Of a stretch of 8,692 nucleotides of DNA, positions 1 to 5,947 are shown piece after piece; positions within the stretch are counted from its first letter, which is position 1; the number at the start of each line of letters is the position of its first letter. The notes beneath the pieces are model-generated. The model saw only the letters and a list, made by a program, of their open reading frames with translations. It ran no database searches and had not been told where the DNA came from. The position numbers and the translations under genes were made by a program. Source of the DNA: Methylacidiphilum sp. (GTDB lineage: Bacteria; Verrucomicrobiota; Verrucomicrobiia; CAIQCK01); contig DYDC01000100.1 of NCBI GenBank assembly GCA_020718125.1, positions 1 to 8,692 on the forward strand, written 5' to 3'.

Positions 1-1136
1 ATCGCCGGACCAGGCGCAGGAGCGCCGCCCGCGGGTGCAGGCGCGGCACCTGGCATCTCAGCCCCGGGAACCGCCCCAGGCGCGGCACCGGCGCCACCAC
101 CAGCCAAGCCACCACCAAGAACAATGTTGATTCCCCGCCCACCTGACGCGGCTTTGTCAATCTCACGGCTCTGGTCGGAGAGAAAATTAACCACGTCAAC
201 GATGTTAGCTTCCCTGAATTCAATCGTGGGGATAACGATGGTGTCGAGCTTCCGTTCGATCTCTCGTTTCTTGACGGAGACGGGGGGGGCAGACTTGGCT
301 TCTTCGACCGGGGCAGTGAGCGCGCCGCGCAAAGGGGGCGCCCACGCTTCAGACACATCGGCCGCAAACTGCGCACGAACCCGCTCCCGGTCTGTCTCGC
401 CGGCGTGATATCGCTGTTCGTTCACCAAACGCAGAAGAACGCGCGCCTGCTCGTTGTATCGGTCAATGGACATGACCTCGTTGAGCTTTTCAGCCGCAAG
501 ATCAAGCTGGTTGCTCTGGAAGGCCAGGTGCGCGTCGCGCATGAGTTGCGTGACGCGGGACATGGTTTTCTTGAACTCCGGCGTCTCGTTCACTGGCACA
601 GGCTTCGCCGCCACGCCAGCCTTGGGCACAGCTCCCGCCTTCTCTGCCGCCGGCGCCCTGGCCTGCTGTGCCTCGGCGCGAGAAATGATGTTCCTGGCGT
701 CGGCGTTCTTGGGGTCGAGCTTCAGGGCTTCGTCACTGAATTTTTTGGCGTCGGTGTAGTTCTTCGACTTGTAGGCCGCGCGGGCGGCACCGAGGTTGGC
801 CTGGATGAGGCCGCCGGCGGCCGCGTTGACGTCTTTGACGGTGGCGGCCGACTTGGGCAGGGTGGTGATGGCGTTTTGATAGAGGCCGACCGCCTCCTCG
901 AACTTGCCCGCCTTCAGTGCCGCGTCCGCATTGCGCAGGAGGGTCTGGCCGCGGATGAGTTGTTCCTTGCGCCGGACGATTTCTTGTTCGGTGAGTTGCT
1001 CGGGGGTGAGCAGGTCCGCGGCATTGATGCTGGCGAGTTGTGTGGCGGCTCCAGCCGCGCGGACTTCAGCGGCCAGCGGCAGCCATGCCACGGCGGCGCC
1101 CAGCAACGCGGGCATAATCCTGTCGGCTTGTTTCAT
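1..1136 (-). CDS. Second tandem secretin (PilQ/GspD family), 5' part, runs off window edge
   Basis: Partial gene starting with ATG at 1136 and open to base 1, about 378 codons visible. Residues 1-259 are identical to the upstream secretin: a signal peptide (1 to about 27, likely cut after VRA) and three TPR-like helical repeats near 61-96, 112-147 and 196-232. From residue 260 it is a paralogue. My hand alignment gives 58 identities in 89 positions, including EIERKLDTIV, IEF.EANI.DVV.FLSD and NIVLGG, the first half of a secretin N0/STN-type domain. The visible end lies in a Gly/Ala/Pro-rich linker. The start is 10 bases after the stop of the preceding secretin, with AAAGGA placed 5 bases before ATG, so the two are probably co-transcribed. 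The secretin pore domain should lie outside the window and is not seen. The expected product is an outer-membrane pore subunit, either a partner or an alternative to the upstream copy. The abrupt change from identity to divergence is unusual (see findings). Confidence 0.85.
   Translation of the reverse strand, partial: MKQADRIMPALLGAAVAWLPLAAEVRAAGAATQLASINAADLLTPEQLTEQEIVRRKEQLIRGQTLLRNADAALKAGKFEEAVGLYQNAITTLPKSAATVKDVNAAAGGLIQANLGAARAAYKSKNYTDAKKFSDEALKLDPKNADARNIISRAEAQQARAPAAEKAGAVPKAGVAAKPVPVNETPEFKKTMSRVTQLMRDAHLAFQSNQLDLAAEKLNEVMSIDRYNEQARVLLRLVNEQRYHAGETDRERVRAQFAADVSEAWAPPLRGALTAPVEEAKSAPPVSVKKREIERKLDTIVIPTIEFREANIVDVVNFLSDQSREIDKAASGGRGINIVLGGGLAGGGAGAAPGAVPGAEMPGAAPAPAGGAPAPGPA
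282..289. repeat. Homopolymer tract of eight G (C8 on the coding strand)
   Basis: Eight consecutive G on the plus strand read as C8 in the coding strand of the second secretin, encoding an APPV segment just after the identical region. The first secretin has no such tract at the matching site. Such tracts can slip during replication and are also prone to sequencing error. As given, the frame stays open through it. Confidence 0.9.
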
Positions 1137-1148
1137 CAATGTCCTTTC
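361..1148. repeat. 788-base perfect direct repeat, copy A
   Basis: Bases 361-1148 match 3173-3960 at a constant offset of 2812, and I found no mismatch when comparing them line by line. The repeat covers the ribosome binding site, start codon and first 258 codons of the downstream secretin. Its low-coordinate edge is a third-codon-position difference (360 against 3172), after which the sequences diverge. Its high-coordinate edge falls inside the TGA stop of the upstream secretin (1147-1149). Confidence 0.95.
1142..1147 (-). promoter_or_regulatory. Ribosome binding site of second secretin, overlapping upstream stop
   Basis: On the minus strand AAAGGA ends 5 bases before the ATG at 1136. Its first A is also the last base of the TGA stop of the upstream secretin (1149-1147). 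The layout is TGA, then AAGGACATTG, then ATG. This supports translational coupling and the ATG start, rather than the TTG immediately upstream. Confidence 0.75.
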
Positions 1149-3948
1149 AAGGATTGGCTAGCGCCGGAGCCGCCGGCCCCGGCGCGACTGGGGTGGCAGC
1201 AGTGGTCTTGTGAATCAGTTCGCCTGCCGGATTGATCAGTTTGGCAGTGACGAAGACCAGCAGGGTGCGCTTGACATTGTTCTCCAATTCACTGCGGAAG
1301 AGTTTGCCGACCATCGGAATGTCGCCAAGGAAGGGGATCTTGTCCTTGATCTTCATGGCATCCTCGCGCATGAGGCCGCCGAGGACGACGGTCTGGCCGT
1401 CCCAGATAATGACGCTGGTGGTGACACGGCGAGTGGAGAACACCGGCTGCGGATACGGGAAAGCGACGGCCACTTGACCCATTGCAATGGCGGCCGGGGT
1501 ATTCAGATCGCCGCGGTTGCCGTAATCAACGAAACCGTCGAACTCGGTGACTTCGGGAACCAGAGTGAGGTTGATGGTGTAGCCATCCGGGCCAACCTGG
1601 GGAGTGACGGTGAGCGAGACCCCAAGAGAACGCATTTGGAAACCACCGGGCGTGGGCGGTGTGATGGTCGCAATGGTCACGCCGCCTGCAGTCGCGCTGC
1701 CTGTGGATATGCGCGGGGCCTCGAACTCAGTCGGGTATAGGAATTCGCGCATGACTTCCATCTTGGCCTGCTGGCCGCTGATGGTGGTCAACTTCGGCGC
1801 GCTGAGCAAATCCACGTTTTGCCGCTGGGACAGGGCATGCATGATGACCTGGAACTGTGGATTGGTGAGCAGGCCGCTGAGCGTTACTACCGAATCCGGC
1901 ACGAAATTTTGCATTACGGTCCGGCCGCTGAGGAGATTGTCGAGAGCGTTTCCAGTCAACACGCCCCCGACGCTGGCATAACGCATGCCTTGCAACCGAT
2001 CCGTGGTATTCCCAGTGTCACCCGGCACAAAGGCCGGCGGCTGATAATGCGGCACATTGCCGCCGGGGTTGGAGGAGTTCACATAGCCGGCGAACGACCG
2101 GTTGTCACCCCCTTCGATGTTGAAGTTCTTCCCAGCGCTGCTTCCTTTGCCAAAGCTCCAGTCACCCAGGATCCATTCGAAGCCCAACTCGCGCAGGTCG
2201 GTCTGTCTGATCTCGACAAACTTGGCCTCGATGGTGACCTGGCTCGGCACGATGTTCAAGCTGGCCAGCACCCGCTCGAAGATTTCAAGGTTCTCGGGAG
2301 TGTTCGTGACAAACAGTGTGCTGATGCGCTCCTGATAGGTCGCACCGGCACCCGTGGGGAACGGCACGCCCGCATCCGTGAAGAACTTTTTCACTTCCTC
2401 GCCGGAAGGACCGCCGCCGCCACCCCCCATCGGGGCAGCAGCGGGAGCGGGAGCTGGCGCAGGCCCAGCCGCACCTGGCGGCTGCGCCGCTCCGCCGCCA
2501 GCGCCGGGCAGGATGGTCGCGAAAACACCGGCTTGAATCTTGTAGTTGCGCGTCTGCATCGCGCCCGGCGGAACATAGTTGGAAGGCACGATGAACACGG
2601 CGCGATCTTCCACGCGGAACTTCAACCCCGCGATATCGGTCACGTAGCGCAACGCGTCACGAAGCGGAATGTCTTGCAGATTGAGCGTGACGGTGGGGGT
2701 GCCGACCCCTCCGGCAGGCGCGACGCCGGGAAGAGGGGCTGGCTCTGCCGCACCGGGGGCAGGGCCAGGAGCGCCGGGCATACCAGGAGCGCCAGGAATG
2801 GCCCCTGGAGCCACGCCGGGAATCGCCGCGCCACCAGGAGCGGGCGCGGGAGCAGCTCCCGGCATTTCAGCGCCGGGCGCGGCCATCGGAACCCCGCCGC
2901 CACCAGCAACTCCGCCAAGACTGCCACCGAGAACGATGTTGACACCTTCGCCGCCGCCTTTTTCCTTGTCAATGCGGCGGCTCTCGTCAGAGAGGAACTT
3001 GACCACGTCAATGATGTTGGCCTCCTTGAACTCAATCTTCGGCATGACGATCGTGTCCAGCTTGCGCTCGATCTCCTCCCTGTGGGTCGTGATGACCGTG
3101 GTGGGTTTGGCTGTTTCGAGCGGGGCGGCAAGCGCGCCGCGAATCGGGGGCGCCCACGCCTCAACAGTATCAGCCGCAAACTGCGCACGAACCCGCTCCC
3201 GGTCTGTCTCGCCGGCGTGATATCGCTGTTCGTTCACCAAACGCAGAAGAACGCGCGCCTGCTCGTTGTATCGGTCAATGGACATGACCTCGTTGAGCTT
3301 TTCAGCCGCAAGATCAAGCTGGTTGCTCTGGAAGGCCAGGTGCGCGTCGCGCATGAGTTGCGTGACGCGGGACATGGTTTTCTTGAACTCCGGCGTCTCG
3401 TTCACTGGCACAGGCTTCGCCGCCACGCCAGCCTTGGGCACAGCTCCCGCCTTCTCTGCCGCCGGCGCCCTGGCCTGCTGTGCCTCGGCGCGAGAAATGA
3501 TGTTCCTGGCGTCGGCGTTCTTGGGGTCGAGCTTCAGGGCTTCGTCACTGAATTTTTTGGCGTCGGTGTAGTTCTTCGACTTGTAGGCCGCGCGGGCGGC
3601 ACCGAGGTTGGCCTGGATGAGGCCGCCGGCGGCCGCGTTGACGTCTTTGACGGTGGCGGCCGACTTGGGCAGGGTGGTGATGGCGTTTTGATAGAGGCCG
3701 ACCGCCTCCTCGAACTTGCCCGCCTTCAGTGCCGCGTCCGCATTGCGCAGGAGGGTCTGGCCGCGGATGAGTTGTTCCTTGCGCCGGACGATTTCTTGTT
3801 CGGTGAGTTGCTCGGGGGTGAGCAGGTCCGCGGCATTGATGCTGGCGAGTTGTGTGGCGGCTCCAGCCGCGCGGACTTCAGCGGCCAGCGGCAGCCATGC
3901 CACGGCGGCGCCCAGCAACGCGGGCATAATCCTGTCGGCTTGTTTCAT
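1147..3948 (-). CDS. Type IV pilus secretin, PilQ/GspD family (Amuc_1098-like)
   Basis: A 933-residue outer-membrane secretin, the pore subunit of type IV pilus and type II secretion machines. Order of parts: signal peptide 1 to about 27; three TPR-like repeats (61-96, 112-147, 196-232); the first half of an N0/STN-type domain around 290-342 (IEFKEANIIDVVKFLSDE); a Gly/Ala/Pro linker 343-416; the second half 419-455 (VTLNLQDIPLRDALRYV); a second linker 483-515; an N1-type domain ending near 562 (LFVTNTPENLEIFERVL); and the beta-rich secretin domain from about 570. The C-terminal secretin signature at 854-886 is clear (VVLGGLMRE, then KIPFLGDIPMVGKLFRS). No lipobox is seen. ATG 3948 is preferred over TTG 3951 because AAAGGA lies 5 bases upstream of the ATG. 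It is longer than a typical PilQ because of the TPRs and linkers. The gene follows the PilP-position gene after a gap of about 96 bases in which I see no convincing promoter. The pilMNOPQ order supports the role; the match to Amuc_1098 is from memory. Confidence 0.93.
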   Translation of the reverse strand: MKQADRIMPALLGAAVAWLPLAAEVRAAGAATQLASINAADLLTPEQLTEQEIVRRKEQLIRGQTLLRNADAALKAGKFEEAVGLYQNAITTLPKSAATVKDVNAAAGGLIQANLGAARAAYKSKNYTDAKKFSDEALKLDPKNADARNIISRAEAQQARAPAAEKAGAVPKAGVAAKPVPVNETPEFKKTMSRVTQLMRDAHLAFQSNQLDLAAEKLNEVMSIDRYNEQARVLLRLVNEQRYHAGETDRERVRAQFAADTVEAWAPPIRGALAAPLETAKPTTVITTHREEIERKLDTIVMPKIEFKEANIIDVVKFLSDESRRIDKEKGGGEGVNIVLGGSLGGVAGGGGVPMAAPGAEMPGAAPAPAPGGAAIPGVAPGAIPGAPGMPGAPGPAPGAAEPAPLPGVAPAGGVGTPTVTLNLQDIPLRDALRYVTDIAGLKFRVEDRAVFIVPSNYVPPGAMQTRNYKIQAGVFATILPGAGGGAAQPPGAAGPAPAPAPAAAPMGGGGGGPSGEEVKKFFTDAGVPFPTGAGATYQERISTLFVTNTPENLEIFERVLASLNIVPSQVTIEAKFVEIRQTDLRELGFEWILGDWSFGKGSSAGKNFNIEGGDNRSFAGYVNSSNPGGNVPHYQPPAFVPGDTGNTTDRLQGMRYASVGGVLTGNALDNLLSGRTVMQNFVPDSVVTLSGLLTNPQFQVIMHALSQRQNVDLLSAPKLTTISGQQAKMEVMREFLYPTEFEAPRISTGSATAGGVTIATITPPTPGGFQMRSLGVSLTVTPQVGPDGYTINLTLVPEVTEFDGFVDYGNRGDLNTPAAIAMGQVAVAFPYPQPVFSTRRVTTSVIIWDGQTVVLGGLMREDAMKIKDKIPFLGDIPMVGKLFRSELENNVKRTLLVFVTAKLINPAGELIHKTTAATPVAPGPAAPALANP
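2404..2502 (-). repeat. Gly/Ala/Pro low-complexity coding segment 2
   Basis: Encodes residues 483-515 of the first secretin, almost only Gly, Ala and Pro with a run of six Gly. It is inserted in the N1-type domain, between TRNYKIQAGVFATILP and EEVKKFFTDAGVPFP. Likely a flexible loop. Confidence 0.85.
2701..2922 (-). repeat. Gly/Ala/Pro low-complexity coding segment 1
   Basis: Encodes residues 343-416 of the first secretin: imperfect repeats such as GAPGMPGAPGPAPG, collagen-like in composition but without a strict Gly-X-Y phase. It separates the two halves of what reads as one N0/STN-type fold. The second secretin has a linker at the same place with a different sequence (visible at 1 to about 110). 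Confidence 0.85.
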
Positions 3949-3960
3949 CAATGTCCTTTC
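3173..3960. repeat. 788-base perfect direct repeat, copy B
   Basis: Partner of 361-1148, covering the ribosome binding site and first 258 codons of the complete secretin. Beyond 3960 the sequence is the unique spacer after the PilP-position gene. Below 3173 it continues as the diverged paralogous coding sequence. Confidence 0.95.
3954..3959 (-). promoter_or_regulatory. Ribosome binding site of first secretin
   Basis: AAAGGA on the minus strand, 5 bases before ATG 3948. It decides for ATG 3948 over the adjacent TTG at 3951, which would leave only about 2 bases of spacing. It lies inside the 788-base repeat, so both secretin genes have the same initiation region. Confidence 0.75.
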
Positions 3961-4044
3961 CGGTCGCCAAGCCGCGAATGCCCGTTATGGACGGGTTTCC
4001 ACCGCTTATCAGACCGGCATACGATCCCGACGATCAGGACCTGT

Positions 4045-4884
4045 TCACTGCCCGGACACTCCTCGCGGGCTTATCTCGTGAACAGCCCCTGATTCAGACT
4101 CTTCAACTAGCAAGAGGCGGATGGTGATGTCAAGGAGTTTGAACTTCTTGCCTTTGTATCGGAAGACGCTGCCCTTGACCATTTCACCGCTGCGTTCGCC
4201 GGTTCCCCGCGTGGCGACATAGGAGGCCACCGGATCGCTTTCCAAGCGGCGCTTTCCCATCTCCAGCGGGATTTCGACACCACCGCGACGCCGCAGAGTC
4301 AGGATGGAAAGGTCCACGGTTTCTCTGTGCCGGGTGCTGGGATTGAGCCGCTCGACCTTTTTCTGCTCGAACTTGATGGCCCCGAAGGTTTCCCAATAAC
4401 CGCTGATGACCTGCCGCCACGCCATGCCGACCTTCACAAAGCGCGAGGACCGATCGTCGGCGATGTTGATCTGGAAGGTGGCGTTGGTGCCTTCCCCCGT
4501 GACGATGCCCTTGAACTCCATCGGGAAGGTCTTGAATCGGACATGGAAGTCGAGTTCGAAAAGGACGTTGGTCTTTGTCACGACCACCACATCCTTGCCC
4601 ACCTCGGTCATCCCTCCCGTGCATGGGTCAAATTTCCACCGCCCGGGAATGAACGGCACGGGGCCTTTGCCGTCCCACCGCTGCGGCTGCTGCAACAGGC
4701 TGGCAACCCGGGCCAGTTCGTTGGTGTCCACCGGCTTGGCGGGTGAATAATTCTCCTTGTCGTCCCCCGGGGCTTCAACGCCGCTCAGGACCAGTTTGCC
4801 CATCAGGATGACCGCTGTGCCGATGAGCAACAGCGACACGAGGGCCAATGTCACCTTCTCGTAGTGCTTCTTGAGGAAATCCAT
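4045..4884 (-). CDS. Bitopic inner-membrane protein in PilP position (Amuc_1099-like)
   Basis: A 279-residue protein with a short cytoplasmic N-terminus (MDFLKKHYEK), one membrane segment at about 11-32, then a periplasmic region rich in predicted beta strands. A recognisable ending at about 241-271 starts FRYKGKKFKLLDITIRLLLV. I chose ATG 4884: it is 25 bases past the preceding stop and puts the membrane anchor near the N-terminus. A longer reading from TTG 4947 would overlap the previous gene by 38 bases and add a polar tail. The ribosome binding site is weak (GGAA about 10 bases upstream). It lies between the PilO-like and PilQ-like genes, where canonical operons carry pilP, whose product links the inner-membrane complex to the secretin. 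That suggests an equivalent job, but I see no clear PilP sequence signature or lipobox, so the function is inferred from position. The match to Amuc_1099 rests on gene order. Confidence 0.8.
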   Translation of the reverse strand: MDFLKKHYEKVTLALVSLLLIGTAVILMGKLVLSGVEAPGDDKENYSPAKPVDTNELARVASLLQQPQRWDGKGPVPFIPGRWKFDPCTGGMTEVGKDVVVVTKTNVLFELDFHVRFKTFPMEFKGIVTGEGTNATFQINIADDRSSRFVKVGMAWRQVISGYWETFGAIKFEQKKVERLNPSTRHRETVDLSILTLRRRGGVEIPLEMGKRRLESDPVASYVATRGTGERSGEMVKGSVFRYKGKKFKLLDITIRLLLVEESESGAVHEISPRGVSGQ

Positions 4885-4909
4885 GACAATTCGATTCCGA
4901 AAGGCAGCA

Positions 4910-5947
4910 TCACTTTGGCTGGGGCGCGGCCGGTTTCCTGAACTCAACCATGTCCACCCGCATCTTGACGTTCAATTTCTCCAACCCGAAAACCATGACC
5001 GGCCCCATCTGCCTCGACGGCTCGGTGGTCGGCGCGTCGCCCGGGGCGCCCAGTGCCGCCTCGGCGATGTCAGCGGACGGGGCGCCGGCGCCACTCGCGC
5101 CCGCCCGCCCCAGTTCCTCCGGCCGTCCGCCCTGCAGCATCCGGGCGGACTGGCCGTTGTTGACCTCGATGGAGCGCACGACAAAGAACGGCCGCGCGGC
5201 CGTCAGGCCGGCCAGCACGCCGCGCAGGCTGTCGGTGTCGCAGGTGAAATTGAACTCGAACGGCAACACGCGGGCGACTTCGCCCTGCACGTCGCGGATG
5301 GGGGTGGCGACGGATTCCTCGGTGGATCCGCCGGCACCGGGCGGCGCGTTTGGATCGCGCGCGATCTCAAACGCGGCGCGACGGATGGCCTCGATGCGCT
5401 CGACCCGGTTGCTGAAGAGGACCTGGTTGAGGGTCTCGACCGCGCTCCACTGGGCGAGCAGCAGCCGGATGCCATCGGCGTTGTTGGTCGGGGCGATGCC
5501 ATGGTTGATGTATCGGCCAAAACCGAAGCCGAAGTTCTCCGGCAGGGCGACGCCGTTGTCGCGGGCCTTGGCCAGGAGGGTCTTCTGGCGCTGCACCAGC
5601 ACGGCGTTAAAGCCGGACTTGTTCACCGCTTCCGTCAATTCGCCCAAGGCCGGGTTGCGGGCCGCCAGTTCATCGAGCCAGTCGTCGGCGCCCCGCATCT
5701 CGCCTTCGCCCGTGAGCCGGACAAGGTTGTTGGAGAGGACCAGTTCGTTCTCCGGATGCGGATAGGGCTTGCTCTCGTGCAACCGGTCGAGTTTGGAGAT
5801 GGCCTGCTCCAGGTCTTCATGGGCTGTCTGTTGCCGTGTGTAGGTGTCCCAAACGCGCCAGCCGATCCAGCCAATGACACCGAGGCTGATCAGGCCGCCG
5901 ATGACAAGTCCGATGTTGTTCCTGACCCAGTCGAGGAGCGGTTTCAT
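4910..5947 (-). CDS. PilO-like bitopic membrane protein (Amuc_1100-like)
   Basis: A 345-residue protein with a cytoplasmic start (MKPLLDWVRN), one membrane segment at about 11-33, a periplasmic helical region at about 37-133, then alpha/beta segments. From memory it resembles Akkermansia Amuc_1100 in four stretches: FGFGRYINHGIAP with the following Trp/Leu-rich helix (138-180), VERIEAIRR (182-190), LPFEFNFTCDTDSLRGVLAGL (228-248) leading to FFVVRSIEVNN, and the last strand LNVKMRVDMVEF (325-336). The order helix, strand, helix, strand, strand fits the ferredoxin-like periplasmic fold of PilO/PilN. An Ala/Gly-rich loop (about 266-318) precedes the last strand. ATG 5947 overlaps the PilM-PilN stop as ATGA; AAGGAG lies 11 bases upstream. 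In a pilus machine it would pair with the PilN part of the fused neighbour and contact the next gene's product. Amuc_1100 is also known as a host-signalling outer-surface protein in Akkermansia; nothing here shows that role. Confidence 0.85.
   Translation of the reverse strand: MKPLLDWVRNNIGLVIGGLISLGVIGWIGWRVWDTYTRQQTAHEDLEQAISKLDRLHESKPYPHPENELVLSNNLVRLTGEGEMRGADDWLDELAARNPALGELTEAVNKSGFNAVLVQRQKTLLAKARDNGVALPENFGFGFGRYINHGIAPTNNADGIRLLLAQWSAVETLNQVLFSNRVERIEAIRRAAFEIARDPNAPPGAGGSTEESVATPIRDVQGEVARVLPFEFNFTCDTDSLRGVLAGLTAARPFFVVRSIEVNNGQSARMLQGGRPEELGRAGASGAGAPSADIAEAALGAPGDAPTTEPSRQMGPVMVFGLEKLNVKMRVDMVEFRKPAAPQPK

Noticed and set aside
3867..3948. Lipoprotein signal in the secretin N-terminus
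   Set aside because: There is no cysteine near the end of the hydrophobic stretch. An ordinary signal peptidase I site (VRA-AG) fits better.
361..3960. The direct repeat as a mobile element or CRISPR-like structure
   Set aside because: There are only two copies, both inside homologous coding frames, with no transposase, terminal inverted repeats or target duplication. Recombination between paralogues explains it better.
3981..3995. Inverted repeat CCCGT/ACGGG in the spacer before the first secretin
   Set aside because: Only five base pairs and no T-run on the coding strand, so not a convincing terminator. I also saw no credible promoter in this gap of about 96 bases.
1819..4092. A 757-codon open frame on the plus strand
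   Set aside because: It lies antisense to the secretin gene and its spacers, has a composition typical of high-GC shadow frames (Arg, His, Gly rich), and no domain is recognisable. The minus-strand frame has clear secretin motifs.
4885..4947. Longer start (TTG 4947) for the PilP-position gene
   Set aside because: It would overlap the previous gene by 38 bases and add a polar tail before the membrane anchor. ATG 4884 gives the expected bitopic layout.
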